The notes under the pieces were generated by a model. The model ran no database searches. It was given only the letters and a program-made list of their open reading frames with translations, and was not told the DNA's origin. Made by a program: the position numbers and the translations under genes. Shown piece by piece: positions 4,323 through 10,529 of a DNA stretch of 10,529 nucleotides (positions are counted from its first letter, which is position 1; each line of letters opens with the position of its first letter). Source of the stretch: an uncultured Oscillospiraceae bacterium (lineage in GTDB: Bacteria; Bacillota; Clostridia; Oscillospirales; Oscillospiraceae); contig CAKTZN010000057.1 in the NCBI GenBank assembly GCA_934635545.1, forward strand, positions 1 to 10,529, given 5' to 3'.

Positions 4323-6065
4323 ATGAATATGATCCAAAAAGCCAAGGAACAAGTGCAGGAGTTGACGAAGCAGGCCTACGCCGCTGCTGTAAAGGAAAAC
4401 CTCCTGCCGGAGGGCGTCACCGTCGAGCCGTCAGTGGAGATCCCCAAGGACGTGTCCAACGGCGACTACACCACCACCTTCTGCCTGGCGGCGGCCAAGG
4501 CCATGAAGATGAACCCCCGCCAGGTGGCGACGATTCTGACGGAGCATATGGCGCTGGAGGGCAGCTACTTCACCTCCGTGGAGATCGCGGGCCCCGGCTT
4601 CATGAACTTCCGTCTGGGCGACAAGTGGTTTGGCGATACCGTCACCGCCATCGAGGCGGCGGGCGCGGACTACGGCTGCAGCGACATGCTGAAGGGCCGC
4701 AAGATCATGGTGGAGTTCGTCTCCGCCAACCCCACCGGCCCCATGCACATGGGCAACGCCCGGGGCGGCGTGCTGGGCGATACGCTGGCAAGCGTTCTGG
4801 CCAAGTCCGGCGCGGACGTGTGGCGCGAGTTCTACGTCAACGACGCCGGCAACCAGATCGAGAAATTCGCCAAGAGCCTTGAGGCCCGCTACTTCCAGAT
4901 CATCAAGGGCGAGGACGCGGTGGAATTCCCTGAGGACGGCTACCACGGCGACGACATCCGTGAACTGGCCCAGCTCTTCTACGAGAAAGAGGGCGACAAG
5001 TATCTGGACTGCGACGAAAAAACCCGCCACGACGCCCTGGCCCAGTTCGGCCTGAGCCACAACATCCCCAAGATGAAGGCGGATCTGGAGCGCTACGGCA
5101 TCAAGTATGACGAGTGGTTCTTCGAGTCCTCCCTCCACGAGAGCGGCTATGTGGCCGACACCGTGGCCGCGTTGACGGCCCAGGGCTATACCTATAAAAA
5201 GGACGGCGCGCTGTGGCTCAAGACCGCGGAGATCCTGGCCAAAAACCTCCGGGCCGCCGGAAAGTCCGACGCTGACATCGAGAAGCTGGCCCTGAAAGAC
5301 GACGTGCTGCGCCGGGCCAACGGCTTCTACACCTACTTTGCCGCCGATATCGCCTATCACCGCAACAAATTCGCCGTCCGCGGCTTCGACAAGGTCATCA
5401 ACATCTGGGGCGCCGACCACCACGGCCATGTGGCCCGCTTGAAGGGCGCTATGGACGCGCTGGGTCTGGACGGCACCAACCGGCTGGACATCGTGCTGAT
5501 GCAGTTGGTGAAGCTGGTGCGTGACGGCGAGGTGGTGCGCATGTCCAAGCGTACCGGCAAGGCCATCAGCCTGACGGACCTGCTGGACGAGATCCCCGTG
5601 GACGCCTGCCGCTACTTCTTCAACGCCAAGCCCGAGACCCAGATGGAGTTCGACCTGGGCCTGGCCGTCCGCGAGGACAGCGAGAATCCTGTGTACTACG
5701 TCCAGTACGCCCACGCCCGCATCTGCACGCTGCTGAAGGCGCTGGCGGCGGAGGGCTATCAGGTGAAGGATGCCGCCGATGTGGACTTCACCGTGCTGTC
5801 CGCGCCGGAGGAGAAGGCCCTGATCAAGCAGTTGGCCCAGTACCCGGTGGTGGTGCAGCTTGCGGCCCGTGACTACGACCCCAGCTTCATCAACCGCTAT
5901 CTCACCGAGCTGGCGGCGGCCTTCCACAAGTTCTACAACGCCTGCCGCATCAAGGGCGAGGCAGAGAACGTACTGCTGGCGAGATTGAAGCTGGCGGACA
6001 CCGCCCGCGCCGTGCTGAAAAACGGCATGACCCTCATCGGCTGCTCCGCGCCGGAGAAGATGTAA
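4323..6065 (+). CDS. argS: Arginyl-tRNA synthetase
   Basis: This class I synthetase charges tRNA-Arg with arginine using ATP. The 580-residue length is normal. An N-terminal Add-1-like domain precedes EFVSANPTGPMHMGNARGG, where H142-M-G-N145 is the HIGH motif. The catalytic core includes YFAADIAYHRNKF (338-350) and WGADHHGHVARLKGA (362-376). MSKRTG (407-412) is the KMSKS equivalent. The C-terminal helical anticodon-binding (DALR) domain starts near 445 with NPVYYVQYAHARI and ends with a Met. An extra charged helix of about 20 residues (roughly 302-325) lies just before the core segment and is longer than in the synthetases I remember. TAAGGAGAG (4305-4313) provides the ribosome binding site. 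It is the second gene after murI and is followed by a strong terminator. Confidence 0.97.
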   Translation: MNMIQKAKEQVQELTKQAYAAAVKENLLPEGVTVEPSVEIPKDVSNGDYTTTFCLAAAKAMKMNPRQVATILTEHMALEGSYFTSVEIAGPGFMNFRLGDKWFGDTVTAIEAAGADYGCSDMLKGRKIMVEFVSANPTGPMHMGNARGGVLGDTLASVLAKSGADVWREFYVNDAGNQIEKFAKSLEARYFQIIKGEDAVEFPEDGYHGDDIRELAQLFYEKEGDKYLDCDEKTRHDALAQFGLSHNIPKMKADLERYGIKYDEWFFESSLHESGYVADTVAALTAQGYTYKKDGALWLKTAEILAKNLRAAGKSDADIEKLALKDDVLRRANGFYTYFAADIAYHRNKFAVRGFDKVINIWGADHHGHVARLKGAMDALGLDGTNRLDIVLMQLVKLVRDGEVVRMSKRTGKAISLTDLLDEIPVDACRYFFNAKPETQMEFDLGLAVREDSENPVYYVQYAHARICTLLKALAAEGYQVKDAADVDFTVLSAPEEKALIKQLAQYPVVVQLAARDYDPSFINRYLTELAAAFHKFYNACRIKGEAENVLLARLKLADTARAVLKNGMTLIGCSAPEKM

Positions 6066-6088
6066 GCTGCCCGGCAGAATATTTTATC

Positions 6089-6121
6089 AAAGGAAAGCGC
6101 TTGTCAGCGCTTTCCTTTTTT
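6089..6121 (+). terminator. Rho-independent terminator of murI-argS
   Basis: A perfect 13-bp stem (6089-6101 with 6106-6118) closes a 4-nt loop (TGTC) and runs into a T-tract ending at 6121. It starts 23 nt after the argS stop. The stem end and loop also contain the -35 box of the next promoter. Confidence 0.93.
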
Positions 6122-6129
6122 GCTACAAT
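6101..6129 (+). promoter_or_regulatory. thyA-folA promoter overlapping the argS terminator
   Basis: The -35 TTGTCA (6101-6106, five of six matches) spans the loop of the argS terminator. After a 17-nt spacer comes the -10 TACAAT (6124-6129), preceded by TG one base earlier (an extended -10). Transcription would start near 6136, giving a very short leader in which AGGAGG (6138-6143) is almost the first element. Confidence 0.7.
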
Positions 6130-6151
6130 GGTGCAAAAGGAGGCACGCACC

Positions 6152-6982
6152 ATGAGCTACGCTGACGAGATATTCAAACAGAACTGCCGGAACATCTTGC
6201 AAAACGGCGTGTGGGACACCGACCAGAAGGTGCGTCCCCACTGGGCCGACGGTACCCCCGCCCACACGGTGAAGAAGTTCGGCATCATCAACCGCTACGA
6301 CCTCAGCAGGGAATTCCCCATCCTGACCCTGCGGCGGACGTACTTCAAGACCTGCATCGACGAGCTGCTGTGGATCTGGCAGAAGAAGTCCAACAACGTC
6401 CACGACCTGCGGGGCAACATCTGGGATAGCTGGGCCGACGAGACCGGCTCCATCGGCAAGGCCTACGGCTATCAACTGGGCGTGAAGCACCAGTATCCAG
6501 AGGGCGAGATGGATCAGGTGGATCGTGTGCTGTACGACCTGAAGCACAACCCTGCCAGCCGCCGCATCCTCACCAATCTCTATAACTTCCAGGATCTCCA
6601 CGAGATGGCCCTGTACCCCTGCGCCTATTCCATGACCTTCAACGTCTCCGGCGATACCCTGAACGCCATCCTCAACCAGCGCAGCCAGGATATGCTGACC
6701 GCCAACAACTGGAACGTGGTGCAGTACAGCGTCCTGGTCCACATGATGGCCCAGGTGTCCGGCCTGAAGGCCGGTGAGCTGGTGCATGTCATCGCCGACG
6801 CCCACATCTATGACCGCCACGTCCCCGCCGTGGAGAAGCTGCTGGCCCTGGAGCCTCAGTCCGCACCCACCTTCCATATGGACGAAGCCGTCACCGATTT
6901 CTACCGGTTCACCCGTGACAGCTTCTCGCTGGAGGACTACCATCCCCTGCCCTTCGACGATGAGATCCCCGTTGCCATCTGA
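6152..6982 (+). CDS. thyA: Thymidylate synthase (ThyA)
   Basis: The enzyme methylates dUMP to dTMP with 5,10-methylene-tetrahydrofolate, releasing dihydrofolate. The 276-residue protein carries the phosphate-binding pair R137-R138 (NPASRRIL), the catalytic C157 (MALYPCAYSMTF), QRSQD (176-180, where R177 also binds phosphate), N186-N188 in the dUMP pocket, and H218/Y220 (DAHIYDRH). ELLWIWQKKSN and the Cys followed by Ala, not His, recall the Bacillus ThyA/phage phi3T branch rather than the E. coli type. This comparison is from memory. I chose the ATG at 6152 because AGGAGG (6138-6143) lies 8 nt upstream; an in-frame ATG at 6101 lies inside the terminator hairpin. DHFR follows after 20 nt and recycles the dihydrofolate made here. 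Confidence 0.97.
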   Translation: MSYADEIFKQNCRNILQNGVWDTDQKVRPHWADGTPAHTVKKFGIINRYDLSREFPILTLRRTYFKTCIDELLWIWQKKSNNVHDLRGNIWDSWADETGSIGKAYGYQLGVKHQYPEGEMDQVDRVLYDLKHNPASRRILTNLYNFQDLHEMALYPCAYSMTFNVSGDTLNAILNQRSQDMLTANNWNVVQYSVLVHMMAQVSGLKAGELVHVIADAHIYDRHVPAVEKLLALEPQSAPTFHMDEAVTDFYRFTRDSFSLEDYHPLPFDDEIPVAI

Positions 6983-7002
6983 GCTGTAAAGGAGAAACGC
7001 CT

Positions 7003-7575
7003 ATGTTCGCCATCGCCGCCGTATCCCAGAATTGGGGCATCGGCAAGGATAATCACTTGCTGTTCCACATCTCCGCCGACATGAAGCGCTTCCGCGAATT
7101 GACGGAGGGCAAGACCGTGCTGATGGGCCGTAAGACCCTGCAAAGCCTGCCCGGCGGCAAGGGTCTGCCCCGCCGCCGCAACATCGTGCTGACCGCCAAC
7201 TCCGATTTCGCCGCCCCGGACGCCGAGACCGCCCACAATCCCGTCCAGGCGGTGTTCACCGCCGGAGAGGAGGCCGTCATCATCGGCGGTGAGAGCGTGT
7301 ACCGCCTGTTCCTCCCCCTGTGTGAGCGGGTGTATATCACCAAGGTCTTTGCCGACGCCGAGGCCGACGCCTTCTTCCCCGACCTGGACGCCGATCCCCA
7401 CTGGCAGGTGGACTGCCAGAGCGAGATCTTCGAGGAGAACGGTCTCCGCTACCAGTTCGTGGACTACATCCCCGCGGAAGAGGAGGACGACCTGGCCGAC
7501 CTGCTCCCCGACCGCAGTGAACCCATCCCCTTCGCCCCGGTGGAGGACTTCACCGACCTGACGGGATTTATGTAA
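7003..7575 (+). CDS. folA: Dihydrofolate reductase with acidic C-terminal extension
   Basis: The enzyme reduces dihydrofolate to tetrahydrofolate with NADPH, closing the thymidylate cycle with ThyA. It opens FAIAAVSQNWGIGKDNHLLF, the usual DHFR start with the WGIG loop. D26 in HISADMKRFR is the expected catalytic acid. VLMGRKTLQSLPGG (44-57) and VIIGGESVYRLFLP (about 92-105) are the NADPH-binding signatures. The typical fold ends near residue 155 (LRYQFVDYI). About 35 further residues, rich in Glu, Asp and Pro, follow and make the protein 190 residues, longer than the usual 160-170. AAAGGAG (6988-6994) is the ribosome binding site, 20 nt after thyA, so both share one message. A bidirectional terminator follows. 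Confidence 0.95.
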   Translation: MFAIAAVSQNWGIGKDNHLLFHISADMKRFRELTEGKTVLMGRKTLQSLPGGKGLPRRRNIVLTANSDFAAPDAETAHNPVQAVFTAGEEAVIIGGESVYRLFLPLCERVYITKVFADAEADAFFPDLDADPHWQVDCQSEIFEENGLRYQFVDYIPAEEEDDLADLLPDRSEPIPFAPVEDFTDLTGFM

Positions 7576-7581
7576 GAGACA

Positions 7582-7618
7582 AAAAGAACGCCCAAGGCAT
7601 AGCCTCGGGCGTTCTTTT
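7582..7618. terminator. Bidirectional terminator between folA and the Imm26-like gene
   Basis: The arms AAAAGAACGCCC (7582-7593) and GGGCGTTCTTTT (7607-7618) pair perfectly. Inside them AGGC (7595-7598) pairs with GCCT (7602-7605), after a single A/C mismatch. A/T runs on both outer sides allow termination in both directions. It ends thyA-folA from the left, starting 6 nt after its stop, and the GNAT/Imm26 message from the right, starting 2 nt after its stop. Confidence 0.9.
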
Positions 7619-7620
7619 GT

Positions 7621-8736
7621 TCATTTTACGACAGGCGGCGTCAATACAACGCCCATCTGCCGCGCCACGGCCTCCCGCTCCTTGGCAAATCGGGGATTGC
7701 GCAGGTCGCCGTTCACATAGGCGGGGTAATACCCCTCCCAGTAGGGCTGGTTCGATCCCGCTTCGATGCACTGCCGCAGAATGTCCAGCCGACAGTTCAG
7801 TTGAAAGGAGCTGCCCAGATTGCACCGCATCTCATGCAGCACACTTTCCGCCCCCTTCAGTTCCCGAAAGACCCGTCCCCACTGGAGGCAGATCCGCTCT
7901 CTTTTCCGGACGTCTATGCTCCGTCCGTACAGGATAGGATAGTCCTCCTGCTGACCCACCGGGATATGGCCGACGATGGGGTACTCTCCATAATACAGGC
8001 CGTTGTCCATGATGACCGCGGAGGGCAGCGACCGCAAATCCTTCAGCTCCTCCGCCGTCACATCGGCCCGCTCCGTGACAATGTGGTACACACTGCACAC
8101 CAGGGGCTTGCCCATAAAAATGTCCCAGAAGGGCATGTCGCCCTTCCGCATGGCGTCATAGTTCAGCAGGACGCGCCCATAGCCGTAAAGGCGGCGGTCA
8201 ATGGGAAAACGGAACACATCTCCCTCCCGGAAGCGAACGTGCTGCCGGGGCTGGCGGGCAAACTGTTCGATATCTGTAATGTCCTCCGGTGCGGTGTCAG
8301 TGCACCACTGCTCCACCCATTGGGCAAACTGCTCTATGGTGCCGTGCCTGTCCGCCAAGGGCGGCAGATAGCGATTGTTGAAATAGGCGCATTGCCGCTC
8401 ACTGCTGTACAGGTCAATGGCGCCCCTCTGGCTGAACACCAAGCACATCCCCACGGAAGTCCGCTTTTTCAGATTGGCGGAGGACAGCAGCACCGGCTTG
8501 CCCCGCTCCGTTTTGGGCAGCAGATACCGCCCATCCGGCGTGACCCGCTCATTCAACTGGTACTCTATGTAGCAGTCCCCACCGGAGTTGACGCACTTTC
8601 GCACCATGTCGCCCTCCAGATACGTCACGGTTTCAAAGTCGTCATAGGGGCTGGCCTTCACCGGGATCCGCCGCCAATGGGCCTCCACCTGATCCAGCCC
8701 CAGGCACCGGCGCTGGTCGTTGCGCAATTCCCACAT
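7621..8736 (-). CDS. Two-domain protein with C-terminal Imm26-like domain
   Basis: This soluble 371-residue protein has no signal peptide or membrane segment. The N-terminal part (about 1-145) begins MWELRNDQRRCLGLDQVEAH and contains YIEYQLNERVTPDGRYLLPK, a pattern I recall from uncharacterised Firmicutes proteins. The C-terminal part (about 168-305) starts REGDVFRFPIDRRLYGYGRV, which resembles the Imm26 family (the GDVF-x-x-P then YGYGRV signature). Imm26 proteins are predicted to neutralise polymorphic toxins, often nucleases, but no toxin gene is visible here. Its ATG is 3 nt after the GNAT stop, with GGAG inside the GNAT gene, so the two are translated together. The gene ends 2 nt before a shared terminator. 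The domain match is from memory and the function is unproven. Confidence 0.72.
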   Translation of the reverse strand: MWELRNDQRRCLGLDQVEAHWRRIPVKASPYDDFETVTYLEGDMVRKCVNSGGDCYIEYQLNERVTPDGRYLLPKTERGKPVLLSSANLKKRTSVGMCLVFSQRGAIDLYSSERQCAYFNNRYLPPLADRHGTIEQFAQWVEQWCTDTAPEDITDIEQFARQPRQHVRFREGDVFRFPIDRRLYGYGRVLLNYDAMRKGDMPFWDIFMGKPLVCSVYHIVTERADVTAEELKDLRSLPSAVIMDNGLYYGEYPIVGHIPVGQQEDYPILYGRSIDVRKRERICLQWGRVFRELKGAESVLHEMRCNLGSSFQLNCRLDILRQCIEAGSNQPYWEGYYPAYVNGDLRNPRFAKEREAVARQMGVVLTPPVVK

Positions 8737-8739
8737 GGC

Positions 8740-9288
8740 TCACAGCTCCAGCCGCATGTACACCAGCTCCTGATACTGCCCCGTCAGGCGGGAGCGGAAG
8801 CCCCGCGGGTTTCTGCCGTATTCCACAAAGCCCGCCTTTTCGTACAGCGCCAGGGCGCGGCCGTTTTCCGCCACCGCGCTCAGCTCCAACTGCGTATACC
8901 CGGCGGCCCGGGCACTCTCGATGCAGGCCGTCATCAGCGCCCAGCCGATGCCCAGCCCCCAAAACTCCTTGGCCACGCTGATGCCGAAGTCCGCCCGGTG
9001 CCGCACCTTGAACTTGCCGCCGACGGCGTCGATCCCGGCGGTGGCCGCCACCCGGCCGTCCACCACGGCGATGAGCAGAAGCTCGTTATCACTGTCCGCC
9101 CTCCGCTGCAAAAACGCCCCCTCCTGCTCCGGCGTCATGGTGTTCTCATCGGCATAGCTCAGCAGATAGTCCGTCTCCTCATGGGTCTTGGTAAAAATGT
9201 CGTACACCGCCTGGCCGTCGCTCTCCACGGCGCTGCGCAGGCAGCAGGCTCTGCCGTCTCTCAGCTCGATGATCTTCTGAAATTCCAT
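8740..9288 (-). CDS. GNAT-family N-acetyltransferase
   Basis: This 182-residue acetyltransferase transfers an acetyl group from acetyl-CoA to an unknown amine. The central strand and loop FGISVAKEFWGLGIGWALMT (101-120) hold the acetyl-CoA pyrophosphate-binding turn (W110-G-L-G-I-G115). LELSAVAENGRALALYEKAG (134-153) is the typical motif B, with N142 and Y149 at the usual places. The branch looks like the RimI/YjgM-type generalists. The substrate cannot be predicted. The ATG at 9288 has GGAGGG 6 nt upstream. The gene is the first of a two-gene operon with the Imm26-like protein. Its promoter and leader contain the 11-bp repeat array at 9329-9405, so it may be specifically regulated. Confidence 0.93.
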   Translation of the reverse strand: MEFQKIIELRDGRACCLRSAVESDGQAVYDIFTKTHEETDYLLSYADENTMTPEQEGAFLQRRADSDNELLLIAVVDGRVAATAGIDAVGGKFKVRHRADFGISVAKEFWGLGIGWALMTACIESARAAGYTQLELSAVAENGRALALYEKAGFVEYGRNPRGFRSRLTGQYQELVYMRLEL

Positions 9289-9328
9289 ATCTGTCCCTCC
9301 TTGTCCGTCTCTCCTGTCCTTTCGCGGC

Positions 9329-9405
9329 GTTAATGTACCTTTATCCCGCCGTTATTGTACCATTTGCGCACCGGTTATGTACCGTTTGTGTACCCTTATT
9401 GTACC
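9329..9405. repeat. Seven-unit 11-bp tandem repeat array overlapping the GNAT promoter
   Basis: The 77 bp divide into seven 11-mers without a gap. On the plus strand these are GTTAATGTACC, TTTATCCCGCC, GTTATTGTACC, ATTTGCGCACC, GGTTATGTACC, GTTTGTGTACC and CTTATTGTACC. Five carry a perfect TGTACC (starting at 9334, 9356, 9378, 9389 and 9400); units 2 and 4 are degenerate. The 11-bp period is one DNA helical turn, so all copies face the same side. The minus-strand form is GGTACAATAAC. The last unit supplies the -10 box; the other six lie mostly in the transcribed leader. Confidence 0.85.
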
Positions 9406-9426
9406 AATAACGGGCGGAATAGTAAA
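9398..9426 (-). promoter_or_regulatory. Sigma-A promoter of the GNAT-Imm26 operon
   Basis: On the minus strand TTTACT (9421-9426, four of six matches to the -35) and a 17-nt spacer lead to TACAAT (9398-9403, five of six matches to the -10). The -10 is inside repeat unit 7 of the 11-bp array and inside a small palindrome, TTATTG-TAC-CAATAA (9396-9410). Transcription would start near 9391, giving a leader of about 100 nt that carries most of the array. Confidence 0.65.
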
Positions 9427-9458
9427 GGGGTGATCCGCTCCATGGTTTTCCCCCTGCA

Positions 9459-9493
9459 AAAAAAGGACCGGAGCCAAGCTCCGGTCCTTTTTT
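9459..9493 (-). terminator. Terminator of the psuG-DUF1294 operon, bidirectional in form
   Basis: GGACCGGAGC (9465-9474) pairs perfectly with GCTCCGGTCC (9478-9487) across a 3-nt loop, with six or more A/T pairs extending the stem on each side. On the minus strand seven Ts (9458-9464) follow. It overlaps the last base of the DUF1294 stop codon and isolates that operon from the GNAT promoter downstream. Confidence 0.92.
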
Positions 9494-9828
9494 CATTTTG
9501 CATACAGCCACACCGCCAGGGCGATCTGGGCCAGCAGGATCAGCGGAATGCCCCACACGAAGTACCAGTGCTTCGTCTTATGATGGAACACCTTCATGCC
9601 CAGCAGCGCGCCCAGACTGCCGCCCAGCAGCGGCAGCAGGAACAGCGTTCTTTCCGGCACGCGCCATGCGCCCCGTTTGGCCTTGGCCTTGTCGATGCCG
9701 TACACCGCGAAGGTCACCAGGTTGACAGCGGCCAGCCAGACCAGCAGCACCGCGCCCCAGCCACCGCCGGTGAACACCGCCAGCGGGCCGTCGGCGCTGC
9801 TGATGATGCCTGCGGACAGGGCGCTCAC
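9493..9828 (-). CDS. DUF1294-family small membrane protein
   Basis: This 111-residue protein has membrane segments at about 24-45, 60-76 and 88-108. The core VNLVTFAVYGIDKAKAKRGA (36-55), then WRVPERTLFLLPLLGGSLGA, and KTKHWYFVWGIP match the DUF1294 family, with its conserved DK-x-x-A and R-x-PE-x-x-L motifs. The function of the family is unknown. The likely start is GTG at 9828, which overlaps the psuG stop as GTGA, so translation is probably coupled. No clear ribosome binding site is seen, and the first 18 or so residues, before the typical family start, could be shorter in reality. It is the last gene before a strong terminator. I know of no functional link between DUF1294 and pseudouridine breakdown. 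Confidence 0.87.
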   Translation of the reverse strand: MSALSAGIISSADGPLAVFTGGGWGAVLLVWLAAVNLVTFAVYGIDKAKAKRGAWRVPERTLFLLPLLGGSLGALLGMKVFHHKTKHWYFVWGIPLILLAQIALAVWLYAK

Positions 9829-10529
9829 TTGCCCAGCTTCGCCAGCTCGCAGGCGGTCTTGGCCGCCAGGCGGGCGTTGTTGTACACCAACTGGATGTTG
9901 GCGTCCAGGCTGCTGCCGCCGGTGATGTCCTTGATCTTGGCCAGCAGGAAGGGCGTGGTGGCCTTGCCGTGGATGCCCTGAGCCTTGGCCTCGGCCACGG
10001 CCTCGTCGATGGCCTTGTTGATGACGTCGGCGTCCATGGAGTATTCCTCGGGGATGGGGTTGGTCACCAGCATACCGGTCTTCAGGCCCATCTCACGCTG
10101 GGCGTGGAAGGCGGCGGCCAGCTCCTCGGGGCTGTCCAGACGGTAGTCCACGCCGAAGCCGGACTTGCGGGTATAGAAGGCGGGCAGCTCCTCGGTGCCG
10201 TAGCCGATAACGGGCACGCCCTTGGTCTCCAGATACTCCAGGGTCAGGCCCAGATCCAGAATGGACTTGGCACCGGCGCACACCACCATCACAGGGGTCT
10301 GGGCCAGCTCCTCCAGGTCGGCGGAGATGTCCATGGTGGTCTCGGCGCCGCGATGGACGCCGCCGATGCCGCCGGTGGCGAACACGGAGATGCCGGCCAT
10401 GTGGGCGATCATCATGGTGGTGGTGACGGTGGTGGCGCCGTCACGGCCCAGGGCCACCAGCACCGGCAGATCGCGGCGGCTGGCCTTGGCCACGCCCGCG
10501 CCGGTCTTGCCCAGATAGTCGATCTCCTC
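9825..10529 (-). CDS. psuG: Pseudouridine-5'-phosphate glycosidase, N-terminus outside the window
   Basis: The enzyme splits pseudouridine 5'-phosphate into uracil and ribose 5-phosphate (reversible), the second step of pseudouridine salvage after a PsuK kinase. The visible 234 residues start in frame at the right edge (EEIDYLGKTGAG) and include the family signature ATGGIGGVHRGAETTMDIS followed by ADLEEL, where the Asp of DIS is the expected metal ligand. VVCAGAKSILDLGLTLEYLE follows, with the Lys after CAGA as the catalytic lysine. LVTNPIPEEYSM matches the family's NPIP segment. Full-length members are about 300 residues, so about 70 are missing. The kinase gene may lie upstream, outside the window. 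The stop overlaps the DUF1294 start by 4 nt. Confidence 0.95.
   Translation of the reverse strand, partial: EEIDYLGKTGAGVAKASRRDLPVLVALGRDGATTVTTTMMIAHMAGISVFATGGIGGVHRGAETTMDISADLEELAQTPVMVVCAGAKSILDLGLTLEYLETKGVPVIGYGTEELPAFYTRKSGFGVDYRLDSPEELAAAFHAQREMGLKTGMLVTNPIPEEYSMDADVINKAIDEAVAEAKAQGIHGKATTPFLLAKIKDITGGSSLDANIQLVYNNARLAAKTACELAKLGK

Noticed and set aside
4431..5927. A 498-codon open frame on the minus strand within argS
   Set aside because: argS is certain by its motifs over the whole interval. The antisense product is Val/Leu/His/Gly-rich low-complexity sequence with no ribosome binding site.
7801..9333. A 510-codon open frame on the plus strand, antisense to the GNAT and Imm26-like genes
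   Set aside because: It runs through two well-recognised genes on the other strand. Its product is Leu/His/Gln/Pro-rich without a domain. Long antisense frames are expected where GC-rich third codon positions remove stops.
9329..9405. CRISPR array or plasmid iteron origin
   Set aside because: The units are 11 bp with no spacers, which rules out CRISPR. There is no replication initiator gene nearby and the array overlaps a convincing promoter, so a regulatory role is more likely.

Overview
The window looks like chromosomal DNA from a GC-rich, Gram-positive anaerobe of the Clostridia, most likely the Oscillospiraceae/Ruminococcaceae group. This is inferred from the gene set, strong GGAGG-type ribosome binding sites, classical sigma-A promoters, a lipoprotein-type transport adaptor and GC-rich intergenic palindromes. 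No species can be named from sequence alone.

Layout, left to right. (1) 1-1412, minus: a lipoprotein HlyD/MacA-type membrane-fusion protein followed by the first codons of an ABC ATPase, the start of a MacAB-like tripartite exporter running off the left edge. (2) 1627-2538, minus: a DUF2975 membrane protein and a small XRE-family HTH regulator, a known pairing, with repeated operator-like sites around their promoter and a strong terminator behind. (3) 2655-2900: a gene-free stretch holding four GC-rich perfect hairpins. (4) 2915-3328, minus: an unrecognised 137-residue acidic protein. (5) 3498-6065, plus: murI (glutamate racemase) and argS (arginyl-tRNA synthetase), a two-gene operon. (6) 6152-7575, plus: thyA and folA/dfrA, which together make dTMP and recycle dihydrofolate. 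(7) 7621-9288, minus: a GNAT acetyltransferase and a two-domain protein ending in an Imm26-like domain. (8) 9493-10529, minus: the C-terminal three quarters of psuG (pseudouridine-5'-phosphate glycosidase) overlapping a small DUF1294 membrane protein.

Most genes are housekeeping or common accessory genes, and I see no complete new defence or mobile system: no transposase, integrase, CRISPR array, tRNA or rRNA. The most interesting signals are non-coding. First is a seven-unit, 11-bp-phased array of GGTACAATAA-type repeats (9329-9405). It contains the -10 box of the GNAT/Imm26 promoter and then continues into the transcribed leader. Second is a thyA promoter whose -35 box starts in the last stem base and covers the loop of the argS terminator hairpin. 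Third is a triple operator-like arrangement at the DUF2975/XRE promoter. Fourth is the hairpin cluster at 2683-2898. At the protein level, the racemase has Gly where the family usually has Asn after the first catalytic Cys, the exporter adaptor ends in a Met-Asp-Gly repeat tail, and DHFR has an acidic C-terminal extension.
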